From: Clusia tigrina
Taxonomy: Eukaryota > Arthropoda > Insecta > Diptera > Clusiidae
DNA length: 64,000 nt
Direction of reading: 5' to 3'
Assembly: GCA_920105625.2 (NCBI GenBank)
Contig: OV050031.1
Coordinates: 130,340,514 to 130,404,513, forward strand
Shown here: positions 21,661 through 32,950 of the stretch, one piece after another
Layout of the letters: each line of letters starts with the position of its first letter
Numbering within the stretch: the stretch's first letter is position 1
Notes under the pieces: model-generated
Databases searched by the model: none
Told to the model about the DNA's origin: nothing
What the model saw: the letters and a program-made list of their open reading frames with translations, nothing else
Program-made: the position numbers and the translations under genes

Positions 21661-22265
21661 GTCGATATGTGATATATTTACTTTGTTATTTAAAAATTTG
21701 CCCAAGCAACATACATTATTACAAATGTTTGTAATAAGAAACCAAATACCTAAACAACGGGTATAAAATAATATCTGAAACAAAGTCACATCACTAAACA
21801 GTTCAGTGATGCGACATACGCGATTCACAGAATTCGATCGCTACCGAAACGACGCTTCCAACGCTACCAGGGGCAACAGCAGCCCACAACGCGCCCCCAC
21901 CGCCAGATACAAAACGCTATGTGTAAACGTGGAAACTTTATCGAAGCGACATTTTTTCTCCGCCTGGCGTTTCGCTGTCTATCGTTTTTACGCTATATTC
22001 AAATCGGCCTTTATAACAATCAATCATTTTCCGAGAAATCTAACGGTAACACAACCAATAAATCATTTTTCCTAACGTCGACGGGATCTAATGTAGTATG
22101 AAACTCTTACCACAAAAGTAGACAATCTCGTCAGCCAAATTTCTGGAATGAACATTTGGAAGCAATAGATATTGATATTGTACAAGAAGAAGTAAATTTT
22201 ACAACGGCTAAAAAACCAAATTTCTTACATATTTAAGTTTCTGTCCACCACCTACTTTCTTCAGC
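21661..22265. other. Unassigned region between K LTR and mdg3-like gag
   Basis: No coding frame I trust. A small hairpin CATCACT / AGTGATG lies at 21789-21811. It may be the leader or LTR of the gag remnant to its right, but I cannot show this. Confidence 0.35.
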
Positions 22266-22992
22266 TTATGTTGAGGCACCTTCCTTGCGTTTTGGCTTGC
22301 GACATTCATTAGCCAAGAGTCCACGAGAGTTACAGGTAAAGCACCTTATATCAGCAGCTTTTGCAGCTGCTTTGTTGTTATGGATACGCCACTTTAGCTC
22401 AATCTTCGAAATCACACGTAGAAGCTGCTTTGCGTCCATGAAGCATTGTACGTATGCTTGCGATCGGAGCGTTATGTCGGCAATTCCTTCTATAATGCAG
22501 TCCACTAGTTCCTGATTTTCGATGTAAACACTATGCGGCAGGGAAATTTTAATTGTTGAAATATTCAGAAAACGATTCTCTGTACTTCCATCCACGCTGC
22601 TCAAACTAGCGACGAATTGCGAGCTTTCTTTCTGCCGGAGCGAATATTTTATCAATTTCTTCCATCACTCATTCTGTTGCATAATTGGGCTTTGAGAATA
22701 ACCAATTTTGAGCTTTGCCCTTCATTTTGCATATTAACAGCGTCTTCATACCATTTTCGTCGATCTTTAAGCGACATTCCGCGACATTTCTGAATTGAGT
22801 AGCCCAAATATCAAATGATGAATCGCCTCCATATTCGGGTAGAAACTCTTTGAGCATTTTGTAAGGCATTTCATTCGAGCGTGTCATTGCAGATTGCTCT
22901 TCCAATTGGGTCTTCTTTTTCAACAACTCTCTTTCAAGCAAACGTAACTCGTGGTTAAGAAGATCGTTTCCTTTCTGCACACATTTTTCCAA
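22266..22992 (-). pseudogene. Gag remnant, mdg3/blastopia-like Gypsy element
   Basis: Two minus-strand pieces, 22992-22669 and 22655-22266. The first has LKEFLPEYGGDSSFDIW and KMKGKAQNWLFSKPN, typical of the capsid of mdg3/blastopia-type Gag. The second has DCIIEGIADITLRSQAY and a degenerate zinc knuckle CFTCNSRGLLANEC with histidine replaced by leucine. A frameshift separates them. No protease or pol follows, so only gag survives. Confidence 0.72.
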
Positions 22993-23339
22993 GTCACTTT
23001 TTTGCGTTGTTCATACGATTCTTGCATATTCTCTTGCCTCTTATTTTCACTGCTACCACAAACTGTCCACGACTATCACAATTCATTTGATCTTGTGTTG
23101 CTTCGAGTAAATTATACTCTGTTGAAACGATGAATTGAATTTTTCTATCCTCGATAGAAACTGCTTCCAAACTGAAAATTGCTTGAAAACCAACGAGATT
23201 AAAATTTTCCCATACAAATTTCCTTGGGATTTTTTATATTTTAGCTGATTAAATTTAAAGAAAACTAAAGTTCCCAAAAACTCTGCGTTTTTGGGAACTG
23301 GATACATTTGTACTGTTTTGCACAACTGTGACACCTTTA
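22993..23339. other. Unassigned AT-rich gap
   Basis: No feature recognised between the gag remnant and the RT fragment to the right. Confidence 0.4.
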
Positions 23340-23830
23340 GAAGTGATTAGATGGCCCAAATAAACTACTTCAGTCCTGAGGAAAGTGCATGCTTGGGTTG
23401 AGTTTTAGATTGTATTTTGTTAATCTGTCGAATATCTTTATAAGGTTATTGTTGTGGTGTTGAAGAGAACATCCGAATACAATTATGTTGTCTACATATA
23501 GGAATGCACTTGCATCTAACCCTGTTAGTGCGATGGTTAGCATCCGCTGAAAAGTCTTTGTAGAAATTTTGAGCCCACATGGTAGGCGCTTAAATTGAAA
23601 ATGTCCATTTCCCTTTGAGAATGCCGTTAAAAGACGCGATGTTTTATAGGTGTTTTTTCTTCTAATATTATTTTTTGTTTGTAGAAATTATTCGTTGATA
23701 GTTGTTCATTTTCTAAGTAGAAAATATTCTGATAATTTTGACATATTTTGATAATGGATGTGTCTATGTTATCTTTCTCATTGTTTTTTGTGAGAGCTTC
23801 CTGTACTTCCATCTAACTGGTTTTGTCTTG
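23340..23830 (-). pseudogene. Element L reverse transcriptase fragment
   Basis: Pol start FYLENEQLSTNN...KIILEEKTPIKHRV is joined directly to SKGNGHFQFKRLPCGLK, so the first RT blocks between them are deleted. The catalytic motif reads FLYVDNIIVFG (YVDN instead of YVDD). NLIKIFDRLTKYNLKLN follows, then the frame ends. Inactive on two counts. Confidence 0.82.
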
Positions 23831-23989
23831 CTTGTTCAATTTGTTTTAATGTATAATATCAAAATTTGTTAACGGTTCTATATGTAGTTGCATTATGTCT
23901 ATTACAACTTCTTGTTCAGTTGTGTTAAGTATTTTTAAACACCTCTTGCTGGAATTATTGTGCCACTAATAAAAATTTTGTTGTCTATA

Positions 23990-24430
23990 TTTTGACTGTT
24001 GATGACCCTGTCTTCAGTTACTGTTGCTGATATTGGGTGTATTATTTCTGTGCTTGGAGGGATCGTGGTTTTGTTTATATCTGTCTGCATATATAGAACT
24101 AAATCCTCATGTCCATATGCTATTGTTTGTGTATATGACTCAAAGTCTATTTTGCAATTGTGTTATTGTAGGAAATCTTTTCCTAAAATTCCATCTGCTA
24201 TTATTGGGAAATCTTTCTTTACAATTTGGAATGTGAATGGTACTTTTCTATAGCAAATATTAAATGTGATTGAGCTGGTTCCCTTTGTTTCTATATTTTT
24301 GTTAGCAACACCTGTTTTTGCGCATGCAAATTGTTCATTCACATATTCTTGGAGTTCATCAAAATATTTTATTAGTGATATGTCTGCTCTAGTATCTATT
24401 AGTAATTTTAATGGTTAATTTTTGTAAGGT
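23990..24430 (-). pseudogene. Element L protease region
   Basis: Minus-strand reading PLKLLIDTRADISLIKYF at about 24420-24370 corresponds to a retropepsin active site LLIDTGADIS with glycine replaced by arginine. It continues with FPIIADGILGKDFL. A stop occurs shortly after. Not functional. Confidence 0.72.
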
Positions 24431-24506
24431 ACTTTTTTAATATTTCTAATGTTGTTATTTGATATTGGATAGAAATTGTGCGTATTCCCCGTACTACCGT
24501 ATTTTA

Positions 24507-25412
24507 TTATTCCTGATTGGTGTCGGGGATGCGCCCGTTTCCCTGTTCAGTTGTGTCTTGGATATAGGTAATGTTTCTTGTTGGCCTATTGTGTTCTGTA
24601 TTGATTTGTTGTGGTGAAGCGTTGTATTTGTCCATGGTATCTGTTTGCTGGATTGAAGTTTCGGTTGTTATTTCCATTGGGTGGTGGAAAGTTGTGTCGC
24701 CTTTGTGGTGGTCTGTTGCTTCTTGTATTGTAGTAATTGTGGTTGTTCCAATTGTTCCTTGCAGGATAGCATTGTTGCATGTTGCGTCGTCCTTAATTTT
24801 ATGTAAAGGAATTGTTGTTCCATCTATTATTATTGTGGTGAATGCTATTTTGTCATTTAGGCGTGTCACTATGGTTTTATCTCATTCGTCTTCAATTTGT
24901 ACACTATTTAGTTCTGTTATTAGATCTTCTATTTTTTCGGTGTATTTACTCAGGGCTCCATTTTGCCTGAGTGTTGAAAGTTCTTCATATATAGATTCTT
25001 CTGTTCGTTCAGGTTTATAGATTTTCCATTAGCTATTTATCAACTCTTCAATGTTTTTCTCTCGTTCTCTTAGAATTATCTTTGTTTGGACACTACTTGG
25101 GAGCTTCGTCTCCTTAACCAGTTCATAATATTTGTGTTTGTGCTTTTGTGGCACTGTATATACTATATGTTTAACAATTGCTATTAATTGTTTTATATCT
25201 CTATTTTCTTCCGAGAATAGAGGGACTATTTTTATATATTTCAAAGAGTCAAAAACGGTTGACACCGATTGGTTACTTGTTTGCATAGTGTCAGGCATGG
25301 TTACACGTAGTTGTTTAATTAGTATTATAAGTTTTTGAATTAGAACTGTGTTTTGTGTCTTCTCTTTTTCTGATTTGAGTTCAGAGAGAGCTGCTATATC
25401 TATTTGTTTCAA
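24507..25412 (-). pseudogene. Element L Gag
   Basis: N-terminal part 25412-25029 (MKQIDIAALSELK; PLFSEENRDIKQLIAIVK), a stop, then 24869-24507. The C-terminal frame shifts to one reading NNWNNHNYYNTRSNRPPQRR, a basic N/R-rich tail without zinc knuckles, as in mdg1/412 Gag. Capsid-like. At least one stop and one frameshift. Confidence 0.68.
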
Positions 25413-25700
25413 CGATTCTAATCATTCTTTTGTGGATATTACGTAGATTTCAGAGAAAGTTCGATTTGGTAATTTTTTGAACTTTATTAATATTTCTTTT
25501 ATTTTTTAAATTTGCTACCTGCAGACTCATGTTTATCAAGATTGTCAATTGGTTCTTTTATGCGTTTGTTTACATACTTTTTACAATATAGATTTATCAA
25601 TTTGCTAAATTTAATATAACTGATATAACTAATATTGTTACAAGCATAATTTTTAAAATGTCATAGATGCCTTGGTCAGCGGTGTTGACAGCGCTATTTA

Positions 25701-26148
25701 TTATAATGTCTTCTTTGTTTTTGGAGTCGAGCATTTTCGGGCTTCCTTAATATCTACCTTAATTTTTAGTTCTTCCGTTGTTTCTGTTGCTAAATTTAAA
25801 TTTCTGTATAGGATGGCTATCTTTTGCCTTTCCACCTCTCTTCTTTTTCTTATTAGGGAATGGTGGCGGTGTTTGCGGTCGCTTGTACTGTCTTCGTTTA
25901 TATTCCTCAATGGTGAGTGGCTTTGGGTTGGCTCTTGTTGCTTCATACCTTGCAGCTGCTATTGGTGGTTCTCCCGGGGAATATTTCTCCAACGAGGTTT
26001 TCGCAATTTTCAAAAGTCTTTGGAAAACGTTTTCGAATGTCCTAAGTTCTGTGTTGCAGGATCGCCATGTGGTAGTTGTGGTCGGATTGACATGTCGCCA
26101 GTCAGATCGCTTATCGTTATTAGCCGCGCCTATCGTTGACATCCACAT
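25701..26148 (-). CDS. Element L leader ORF, function unknown
   Basis: Two overlapping frames (26148-25759 and 25946-25701). The protein is proline- and lysine-rich (TPPPFPNKKKKRGGK; SPGEPPIAAARYEATR). The first frame runs across the PBS, so its true start is probably near 26070 or later. Small ORFs in the leader are reported for 412-type elements. No domain recognised. The shift between frames suggests decay. Confidence 0.45.
26081..26100 (-). other. Candidate primer-binding site of element L
   Basis: Minus strand TGGCGACATGTCAATCCG; begins TGGCGAC like the arginine-tRNA-type PBS of mdg1/412. Confidence 0.55.
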
Positions 26149-26480
26149 AGAGGATAAAGTAAGTTAAGAAATCCTAACGAGCCCAATTTTTCTGAACAGA
26201 CATTTACCTTAATTATAAAGGTTGTAAGGTAACTCAGCCGCTAGTTGTGGCGAACTTTCGTTTACCGAAATGTTTCCAATTATATTGAGGCGTGAACGAG
26301 GAGCAAAGAAAAAGCAATGTATATTGCTGAGGTCTTCGTTCAAAAGGAATTGTTTTGTTCTAGAAATCAGCGCTTCTTATATATAGTAAAATCTTACATC
26401 TAATCTTGTATACCTAAACATAGTTATTTGTGTTCAATACTTATCCTAAAACATATGCGAAATATTAACCCATATCCCGC
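26101..26480 (-). repeat. Candidate 5' LTR of element L
   Basis: Positioned just before the PBS. Contains TATATAAG. Its outer end is a guess and no partner LTR is present. Confidence 0.4.
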
Positions 26481-26906
26481 ACACATGCATTGGCCTGCAA
26501 TTGCGTGTGGTCGGCATATTTTTGGGTTGAATGCATTTGTGGTCTTCACACAAAATTTCCGCTTTACATAGCCTCATTTGATCCGCCTTTTTGGCTTGTA
26601 CCGCGTTTGCATTATTGTATTTGCGTTGCTGTACGCTTGGTCGTTAGGCAGTGTATGTTGAAATGCATTGTAGTGTTTTGGGTACACCACACCTTTACTA
26701 CCTATTTTTTTTCTACTCCCAATAACTCTCAATTCTCTGCTTTTATTATTCGCAGCCGGATATGCTCTTCCTCTCCTCTGTGAAACGAGCCTACCCACAG
26801 CGTCCGCCTTAGTCTATCATTATTTTGTACATATAACTACACAATTTTACTTTATCAACTAGTTTGTGTTTGTTCTTATATCTTATGTTAATGGTTACTG
26901 CATTTA
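26481..26906. other. Unassigned region
   Basis: Between element L and the poly(A) end of LINE M. No convincing gene. Confidence 0.4.
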
Positions 26907-26926
26907 TTTATTTTTTTTTTTTTTTT
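26907..26926 (-). repeat. Poly(A) end of LINE M
   Basis: T-rich run on the plus strand at the element's 3' end. Confidence 0.75.
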
Positions 26927-27099
26927 AAATTTTATTTTATTTAAGCTTACATAGTAAAAACAATTATTAAATAAGCTATACTAAGCAGCGCCAGCAGCAG
27001 GGACTTTCGGCTGGCTGTTGAATGAGGGCTGATTAAGAAGCGGCAGAGTAAATCAGCATCTCTGAGAAAATTGAAAATTTTGGTGATATTGTCGGCAGT

Positions 27100-27500
27100 T
27101 GGATTCATGAGAAGTAGAAATGGATCGGTGTTATTAAAATTTGGATGTCCATTTCAGGACAAAAAGCTAGTAGGTGTATCACGCTGACAGTTGATTCGCA
27201 GAATGGGCATTGGCTAAGACGACTACCATCCAATAGGTGTGCGTTGGTGATGATAGTGTGATGTAGTAAGCCGGAATGGAAGTCGGGTAGCAAGGTTTAT
27301 AGCGGTTAAGGTTAATTCTGGAATAGTGGTGGTTATACCTCATCCACTCAACCGCTATCTTAGTAGTTCTCTGCTGAGCTATAAGGCGATGGGTATCACT
27401 CTTTATGAAGAAAATGGAGGTAGTTGTGGGAGTGTTTATCATTTCTTTGGCAGTTGTATCCGCAGTGCATTGCCAATGATGCCCGAATGGCCAGGCACCC
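27100..27500 (-). pseudogene. LINE M ORF2 C-terminal region
   Basis: Two frames, one with TKIAVEWMRYNHHYSRINL and one with PDFHSGLLHHTIITNAHLLD and CPFCESTVSVIHLLAFCP. The latter is the CCHC-like C-terminal block common to I/Jockey ORF2. Frameshifted. Confidence 0.68.
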
Positions 27501-27850
27501 ACATGATTCTAAGTTTGTTTGGAAAAGCCATCAGAATTTCTCTTATGCCACCAATCATGTAGTTAGAATTACTGCAGTTTTTTAGTGCTTGGAAGCAGGA
27601 CAAGCTGTCTGTGAAAATAACGTACTTTTCTTTATTTTGTTTGGAGTACTAAACGGCATGAAGAATTGCTGTGGCTTCCGCTGTGAAAACTGAACAAAAA
27701 GGAAATAGCAGACCATATGATAGTGGCTTATATTTTTCTCTCACTGCAGGGAAGGCTGTGTTGGCTGCTTTAGATCCGTCAGTGAAAATGATTTGCCAAC
27801 CGGTCGATTTGAAGAGAGCTGCTACTTCCGAGAATCGGGCTTAATATACA
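27501..27850 (-). pseudogene. LINE M RNase H
   Basis: Minus-strand reading WQIIFTDGSKA near 27795, FTAEATAILHAV near 27690 (followed by a stop), VIFTDSLSCFQAL near 27620, and WVPGHSGIIGNA near 27495. These carry the D, E, D and H of an RNase H. At least one stop interrupts the frame. Confidence 0.82.
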
Positions 27851-28227
27851 GAGCTTGGAGTGCTAGATTTAGGAAGATGAATCAGGTTTTTGATGAATGA
27901 TGATATTTTCACTGACCATGGGGGGTGATAATTCTTCCAAGGTAGAGATTTTTTAATTGGTAACTCATTTTCTTTCGCAAACATGGCGCATTTATAAATT
28001 GAAGATGAGATCTTTGGCAATCGTTTTCGTGACGCAGCTGAGTAGAAGTCCTTTTGCAGAGCCAAGTTGGCGGTGAGGATTAGCTTCGGATAAAGTTTAC
28101 GAATGCTGTCTTCCATGTTATCGTTTAGGAAAGGAAGTCCAGATTCGGCCAAAATGTCTTTTATGGGTGACGTAGGAAATGCACGCAGAGATCTACGAAC
28201 GGCAGTGCGGTAAGGTGCAGCCAGCAT
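27841..28227 (-). pseudogene. LINE M ORF2, region between RT and RNase H
   Basis: 128-codon frame starting MLAAPYRTAVRRSLRAFPTSP, the conserved stretch after the RT thumb in I elements. Frame broken on both sides. Confidence 0.75.
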
Positions 28228-28266
28228 CTTAAGATTATTTTTCGCATGGTATCCATATATTTCTAA

Positions 28267-28992
28267 TCAATAGTTGATGATCGACCAGATGAAAGCCCTG
28301 GTGACATTCACGAGTAGAGCCGAACCTATTAGCGAGCGCTTACTTGATAGATATTTAATAATGTTTAAGTTAGCATAGAGTCTGTCTCTAACGCATTGAC
28401 AATGTTGTTCGAATGAATACTTAAAGTCTAATACAATACCAAGAAACTTAAGGCTATTTGTAAATGAGATATTAACATTATTAAAGGTAAGCGTGGGGAT
28501 ATTACAATGTCGTTTCTTACACGCTTTTAAAAAATCTACTGAAAGCAACGATATGTGATTTTTGCTGGACAATGCGTCAGAAATAAAGTGATCCAGGTGC
28601 AAGAGTGGGTCAATTGTTCCCTGCGCCTTCTTGAATGCAACCTGGTTATGGTCAATAAGTTTGTTTGAGTGGACGTACCAGGAGAGCCTGGTAGCAATGA
28701 TTTTTTCCAATAATTTACCTAGACAGGGCAGAAGAGATATAGGACGGTAGCTACTAACTTCGCACGGAGGTTTACCAGGTTTTAAAATGGGAATGACAGC
28801 ACTTGTCTTCAAAGGAATGGGGTAGTTGCCAGTACTGAAGACTTTATTATAATGAATGAGAAGACGGGAGAGAAGGAAGGGAGGGAGGTGCTTAATGATG
28901 GGATAAGATATTTTATCAATCCCAGGTGTTTTGCCTTTGACTGTTGGGAGTGCGGAATGGAGTTCAAGTAAAGATAAATCAGCATCTAACAA
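28267..28992 (-). pseudogene. LINE M reverse transcriptase, catalytic core deleted
   Basis: 241-codon open frame. RT blocks GKTPGIDKISYPIIKHLP, VIPILKPGKPP, SYRPISLLPCLGKLLEK, and LLSVDFLKA. The sequence then jumps to CKKRHCNIPTLTF and LKFLGIVLDFKYSF, which lie after the active site. The PQGS and YADD blocks are missing in an in-frame deletion near 28525. Confidence 0.86.
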
Positions 28993-29207
28993 CTTGGCCG
29001 ATGGAGACAGGTTCGAAGGTGGATAGCGGGTGGAAGAGAGCAGAGAAAGTTTACTAGCGGAGAATTCAGGAGGGAAACTGGGATCGGAGGAAGAGTAGGA
29101 AAAATTACAGGCAAATTCTAGGGCTATATCTTGTGGATACTGTAGATTACCACGAGAGGAGTTAAGGGAAAAGATAGGGAAGGAAGTGGGTAAACCAGAT
29201 AGTCTTT
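28993..29207 (-). pseudogene. LINE M linker between endonuclease and RT (no open frame)
   Basis: Continuation of ORF2 without an open frame over 60 codons. It joins the two better-preserved parts. Confidence 0.5.
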
Positions 29208-29756
29208 TTATGTCAGCCCAGATTTTCTTGGAGAAGAAGAGGTATTGATATGGCTAGTGAATTTTTGGAAGCAGAGAAGTTTAGCAGCTTTGGCGTTGCG
29301 GCGAAATATCGCAATGGATTTTTTGTACTCGATGAGGTTTGAAGAGGAACGAGTGCGTTTGAATTCGCGCCATTCCAGTTGTTTGCCTTGCCTTAGTGTC
29401 AGAAGTTGATATTTAAACCATAAGGTTGTTGGTTTGATTGGTTTGGAGGAGGATTGAGGGATAGATTGATTGGCAGCGGAGCGGATGTTTTTTTGGATTC
29501 TCGAAGTTTCCTGATTAAAGTTTGGAGAGATGGGGAAGGAATTGGAGTGAATTATGCAGTCGTGTTCGAACTTGTCCCAGTCGGCCAAAACAGTTTTAAA
29601 ACGAATTCTCGGTCGGGAGGTAGGGCGTGGCGAGGGAATTTTGGCGAGGATGGGAAAATGATCGCTACCGTGTAGGTCGCTTATGCGGCACCAAGATGCT
29701 CTGGAGAAGAGGGATGCGGAACAGAGGGAAAGATCAATATGAGTATAATAATGCAT
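29208..29756 (-). pseudogene. LINE M endonuclease C-terminus and linker
   Basis: DLHGSDHFPILAKI is the last endonuclease block (SDH catalytic signature). A basic linker follows with WFKYQLLTLRQGKQLEWREFKR and YKKSIAIFRRNAKAAKLLCFQKF. The first 200 residues of the endonuclease are absent. Confidence 0.78.
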
Positions 29757-29807
29757 TTATAATAATATAATAGTATATAATAAATAAATAATAAATACAA
29801 AATAATA

Positions 29808-29880
<73 letters not shown>
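29808..29880. repeat. (TA)n microsatellite
   Basis: Nearly pure TA tract directly left of Helitron 1. Confidence 0.95.
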
Positions 29881-30783
29881 AATATATAATTATATATCTA
29901 TATACGAGTATATAAAAATGAAAGTTTGTTTGTCAGTGACGCTAAGGCTCGAGAGCGGCTGGACCAATCTTGATGGTATTTGCAGAGGTTGTTCGTTGTG
30001 GATCTGGGAAGTTTTAGAAATAAAAAAATTCTTATACTTTGCCTGAAGAAAAGTCGGAAAATTAAAATATTCCAAAAAGACTTTTTTCCATACAACATTT
30101 TTTTTCTTTCAAATTTTTTTTTCCAATTGTTTCTTGCAAATCTATCGATCTCAAAAGATTCGGAAAAGTCGGAAAATTCGGAAACTTCGAAAATTACAAA
30201 AACCTAATCTTACTTTTTTCTCTCATTTTTTTTGTATGTGCGTGGTGTTGCACGCGCACATTTAGTTTCATATTGGTGTTGTAAGCACTGACTGATACTC
30301 CAATAACTCAACAGATGGAGCTGTAGACGCTTATTTATTTTTACAGCTGCGTATATTGTTTGCTCTTTCTGATTTGTTTATTCGAACAGTGCGGACATGG
30401 CCAATTGACTTTCTGACATTTTTCCAAATTTTAATTGTTTTCTCGAGTTAAATTCATTACATTAAATTGTTGAATTGTTTACATTCCCGAAATATTTGAT
30501 TTTAAATCTGTGGATCATCAGTTTTTGAGTGAAATTATTGACATTTCAAACAAAAAAAGTGAGCTCATTATTTTTGTTTGTTGGTGAATAACTAACCTCA
30601 TTTCCATTGGAATTTATTTGTGTTATTTCTTCAGCTGATTTGTAAATTATTTGAATCGTTCAATTTCGGTCGTTTGCTTTCTTTATTTCGGCTATTCAAA
30701 AAGTAAATTATTGAAAAATATTCCGTGAAAACTTTATGTGTGTTTCATACAAAGTGATCAATTACAGATTGAAATTTGTTACG
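29881..30783 (+). other. Helitron 1 5' end and leader
   Basis: From TC at 29897-29898 to the first coding methionine at 30784. The leader has AT-rich runs and the GTTTGTTTG block seen just inside many insect Helitron 5' ends. No other gene is seen. Confidence 0.6.
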
Positions 30784-32380
30784 ATGCCACAAAGAGGTCG
30801 CGATAATATCGGTCGGCGTTCCCGACGTATAACAGACCAACGTAATTATACAGCACGTCGAACGGAAGAGGAAAATGCTACTGCAAGGGAATCTGCTCGA
30901 ATCGGAATGATTGAACATCGTGCGCGACAATCTCAAGAGGCTCACGAAGCTTACAATGAGTAACAACGATTGAGAAAAAGACAAGTTCGTGCTCAGGAAA
31001 TTCATAAAGCAAGAGAACAACGTTTGGCTGCTCACCGACAACGCCAGCAACAACAACGATTGCCTAATTTGAATATCGAACGTGCAGCCTTTCGATATGA
31101 ACCGGACATTGAATACGGTGCGCACGCATCAGTTCGATTTGGTTCGATGTCTATCGTTTACCCGCATTGCGATGCACTGAAATTTCCAAAAGAACCGGCC
31201 GGATTGTGTTGCGCAAGCGGAAACGTGAAATTACCAGAGTTACTTCCTCCACCAGAGCCATTGCCGTCGTTGCTTTACGGTGAATCACCAAATTCGAATC
31301 ATTTTTTACAAAATTCCAAGATGTATAACGATTGTTTTCAAATGACGTCGTTTGGTGGGGAAATTGTGAATGAACATAACTACAATCACATAATACATAA
31401 TTACAATGAACATAATTAGTTCACCAACAATCTAACACGTATTATCTCGCCAATAAAATACAGAAATCAACATATTTGTCTGCAACTATACAGATTCACG
31501 GGCAAATTTATCTTCTTGCTGGATCGCTGTTGCCGCATCCTGATCAAGATCACAAATATCTCCAAATATATTTCCTTGGAGATTCAAATGAAGAAGTGAA
31601 TCGATGTTGTGCAATTTTCAATGCGACGAAGAGAGAAATTGTGCATCAATTGCAAGAAATGTTGCATGAACACAACGAACTAATTCGATTATTCAAAACT
31701 TCGTTAGAAAGGATGCCATCTGATGACCACAGAATTGTCAGAAAAGCGGACAAACGACCAGCAGGCCCTCATGAACGGCAATATAATGCACCGACGGCCG
31801 ATGAAATATCAATTGTTGTTGTTGGCGATAATTTAGAATCCCGTGATATTGTTATTAAACGTCGAGCTGGAGATGCATTAGAGCGAATCAATGAAACTCA
31901 TCGATCGTATGACTCACTACAATATCCGCTTATGTTCTGCCGTCGTGAAGATGGATATCACTTGAGATACAACATGATCAATCCTACCAAAGGTTAGTAA
32001 AAGAAAAACAAACACTCTTGATTGTAACTTCATTTTTTGTTAACTTTTAGGTGTCGATACAAATAAGAAGGTCAGTGCAATGAACTTTTACGTGTATCGA
32101 TTGATGATTCGCGAAGGAATTGACAACCATCTCTTGAGATATCGCCGATAATTTCAACAGTATGCAGTTGATGTGTACGTGATGATGGAAACAGAACGAC
32201 TCAATTTTATTCGCTTCAATCAGACCAAGCTTCGATCTGAAGAGTATATTCACTTGCGAGATGCGGTCAATAGCGATGAAGATGTGACAAACCTTGGCCG
32301 ACTCAAGATTTTGCCATCAACATACATTGGCAGCCCAAGGCACATGCACGAGTACTCGCAGGACGCGATGATATACGAGG
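30784..32380 (+). pseudogene. Helitron 1 Rep-helicase, N-terminal part
   Basis: Starts MPQRGRDNIGRRSRR with a basic, glutamine-rich N-terminus. A TAA at 30961 and a frameshift near 31470 break it. Conserved Helitron N-terminal blocks are CCASGNVKLP, FQMTSFGGEIV, IHGQIYLLAGSLLP, and SYDSLQYPLMFCRREDGYH. A 58-nt intron (31993-32050) lies between PTK and GVDTNKK. After the intron a stop appears (RYRR*). The mariner insertion at 32375 interrupts the LPSTYIGSPRHMHEYSQDAM block. Confidence 0.88.
31993..32050 (+). other. Short intron in Helitron 1 Rep gene
   Basis: AAAG/GTTAGT donor and TTAACTTTTAG/GTG acceptor. Removing it joins ...NPTKG to VDTNKK in frame. The same 58-nt intron is present in Helitron 2 (41928-41985). 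Confidence 0.78.
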
Positions 32381-32554
32381 TGTGATCAAAAGATAACCGT
32401 TATTTTCATCTTTTTGTGTGTTACGTATGTTCGATGATCTCATTTTTTTTTATGTTGGTACACATGTCTGCAATATACGAGTATGTTGGCAATACAAACC
32501 ATTTTGGATTGTCAGTTTGTTTTTGACAGATAAGAAGGTAAGTCCTGTTTTGGT

Positions 32555-32880
32555 GTGCTCTTCGATTTTGTACTATTCGAAGAAATGGATCAAAGAAACT
32601 GTATTAAGTTTTGTGTAAAAAATGAAATTAAATGCGCAAGGACATTTGAAATGCTGACTGTGGCTTTTGGCGAGTCTACTATGAGCAGAACACAAGTTCA
32701 ATTGTGGTATAGCCGGTTTAAGGAAGGCCGAGGAGATTTCAATGACGATGCTCGTCCTGGTCGCCCGAGCACGTCAACAACCGATGAAAACATTGACGCA
32801 GTGAAGAAAATGATTTTGGATAATCGTTGAATCACTATCAGAGAGGTTGCTAATGATGTTGGTATATCGTTCGGCTCAAA
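32555..32880 (+). pseudogene. Mariner transposase N-terminal fragment
   Basis: MDQRNCIKFCVKNEIKCARTF begins the first helix-turn-helix. VQLWYSRFKEGRGDFNDDARPGRPSTS is the mariner signature, and ITIREVANDVGISFGS the second helix-turn-helix after a TGA at 32828-32830. The whole catalytic DD34D domain is missing. It could bind ends at most, not cut. Confidence 0.9.
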
Positions 32881-32892
32881 ATAAATACTTTA

Positions 32893-32950
32893 TTTTTTGA
32901 TCACACAATAACGGTTCTTTTTTGATCACATAATAACGGTTCTTTTTTGA
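32893..32950 (+). repeat. Tandem 25-bp repeat at mariner right end
   Basis: Unit TTTTTTGATCACACAATA plus ACGGTTC, at 32893-32917 and 32918-32942, with a partial third unit at 32943-32950. Each unit is a version of the terminal inverted repeat. Confidence 0.88.

Larger units (their letters stand above)
23340..26480 (-). mobile_element. Gypsy element L, mdg1/412-like, truncated
   Basis: Minus strand in order: possible LTR 26480-26101, PBS, a small leader ORF, Gag, protease, RT fragment. Everything after the middle of RT is missing. The PBS type and the pol wording (FYLENEQLSTNNFYKQKI, HFQFKRLP) fit the mdg1/412 group. Confidence 0.7.
26907..29756 (-). mobile_element. I-clade non-LTR retrotransposon M, truncated
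   Basis: Minus-strand LINE with endonuclease end, RT, RNase H and 3' poly(A) (T-run at 26907-26926). An RNase H domain after RT distinguishes I-type from Jockey elements. The 5' side ends near 29756, close to a TA-rich tract. The RT core is deleted. Confidence 0.82.
32375..32950 (+). mobile_element. Mariner remnant inserted in Helitron 1
   Basis: Left end GAGGTGTGATCAAAAG after a TA. The right end contains TTTTTTGATCACAC, its approximate inverse, repeated in tandem. The interior encodes only the transposase N-terminus. Helitron coding sequence resumes at about 32951 (GGCTGGATTTG). Confidence 0.83.

Noticed and set aside
21806..22101. Overlapping small plus frames
   Set aside because: No motif or homology recognised; composition like non-coding sequence.
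26490..26783. 97-codon plus frame in the gap
   Set aside because: No recognisable domain, overlaps another frame, and nothing suggests coding.
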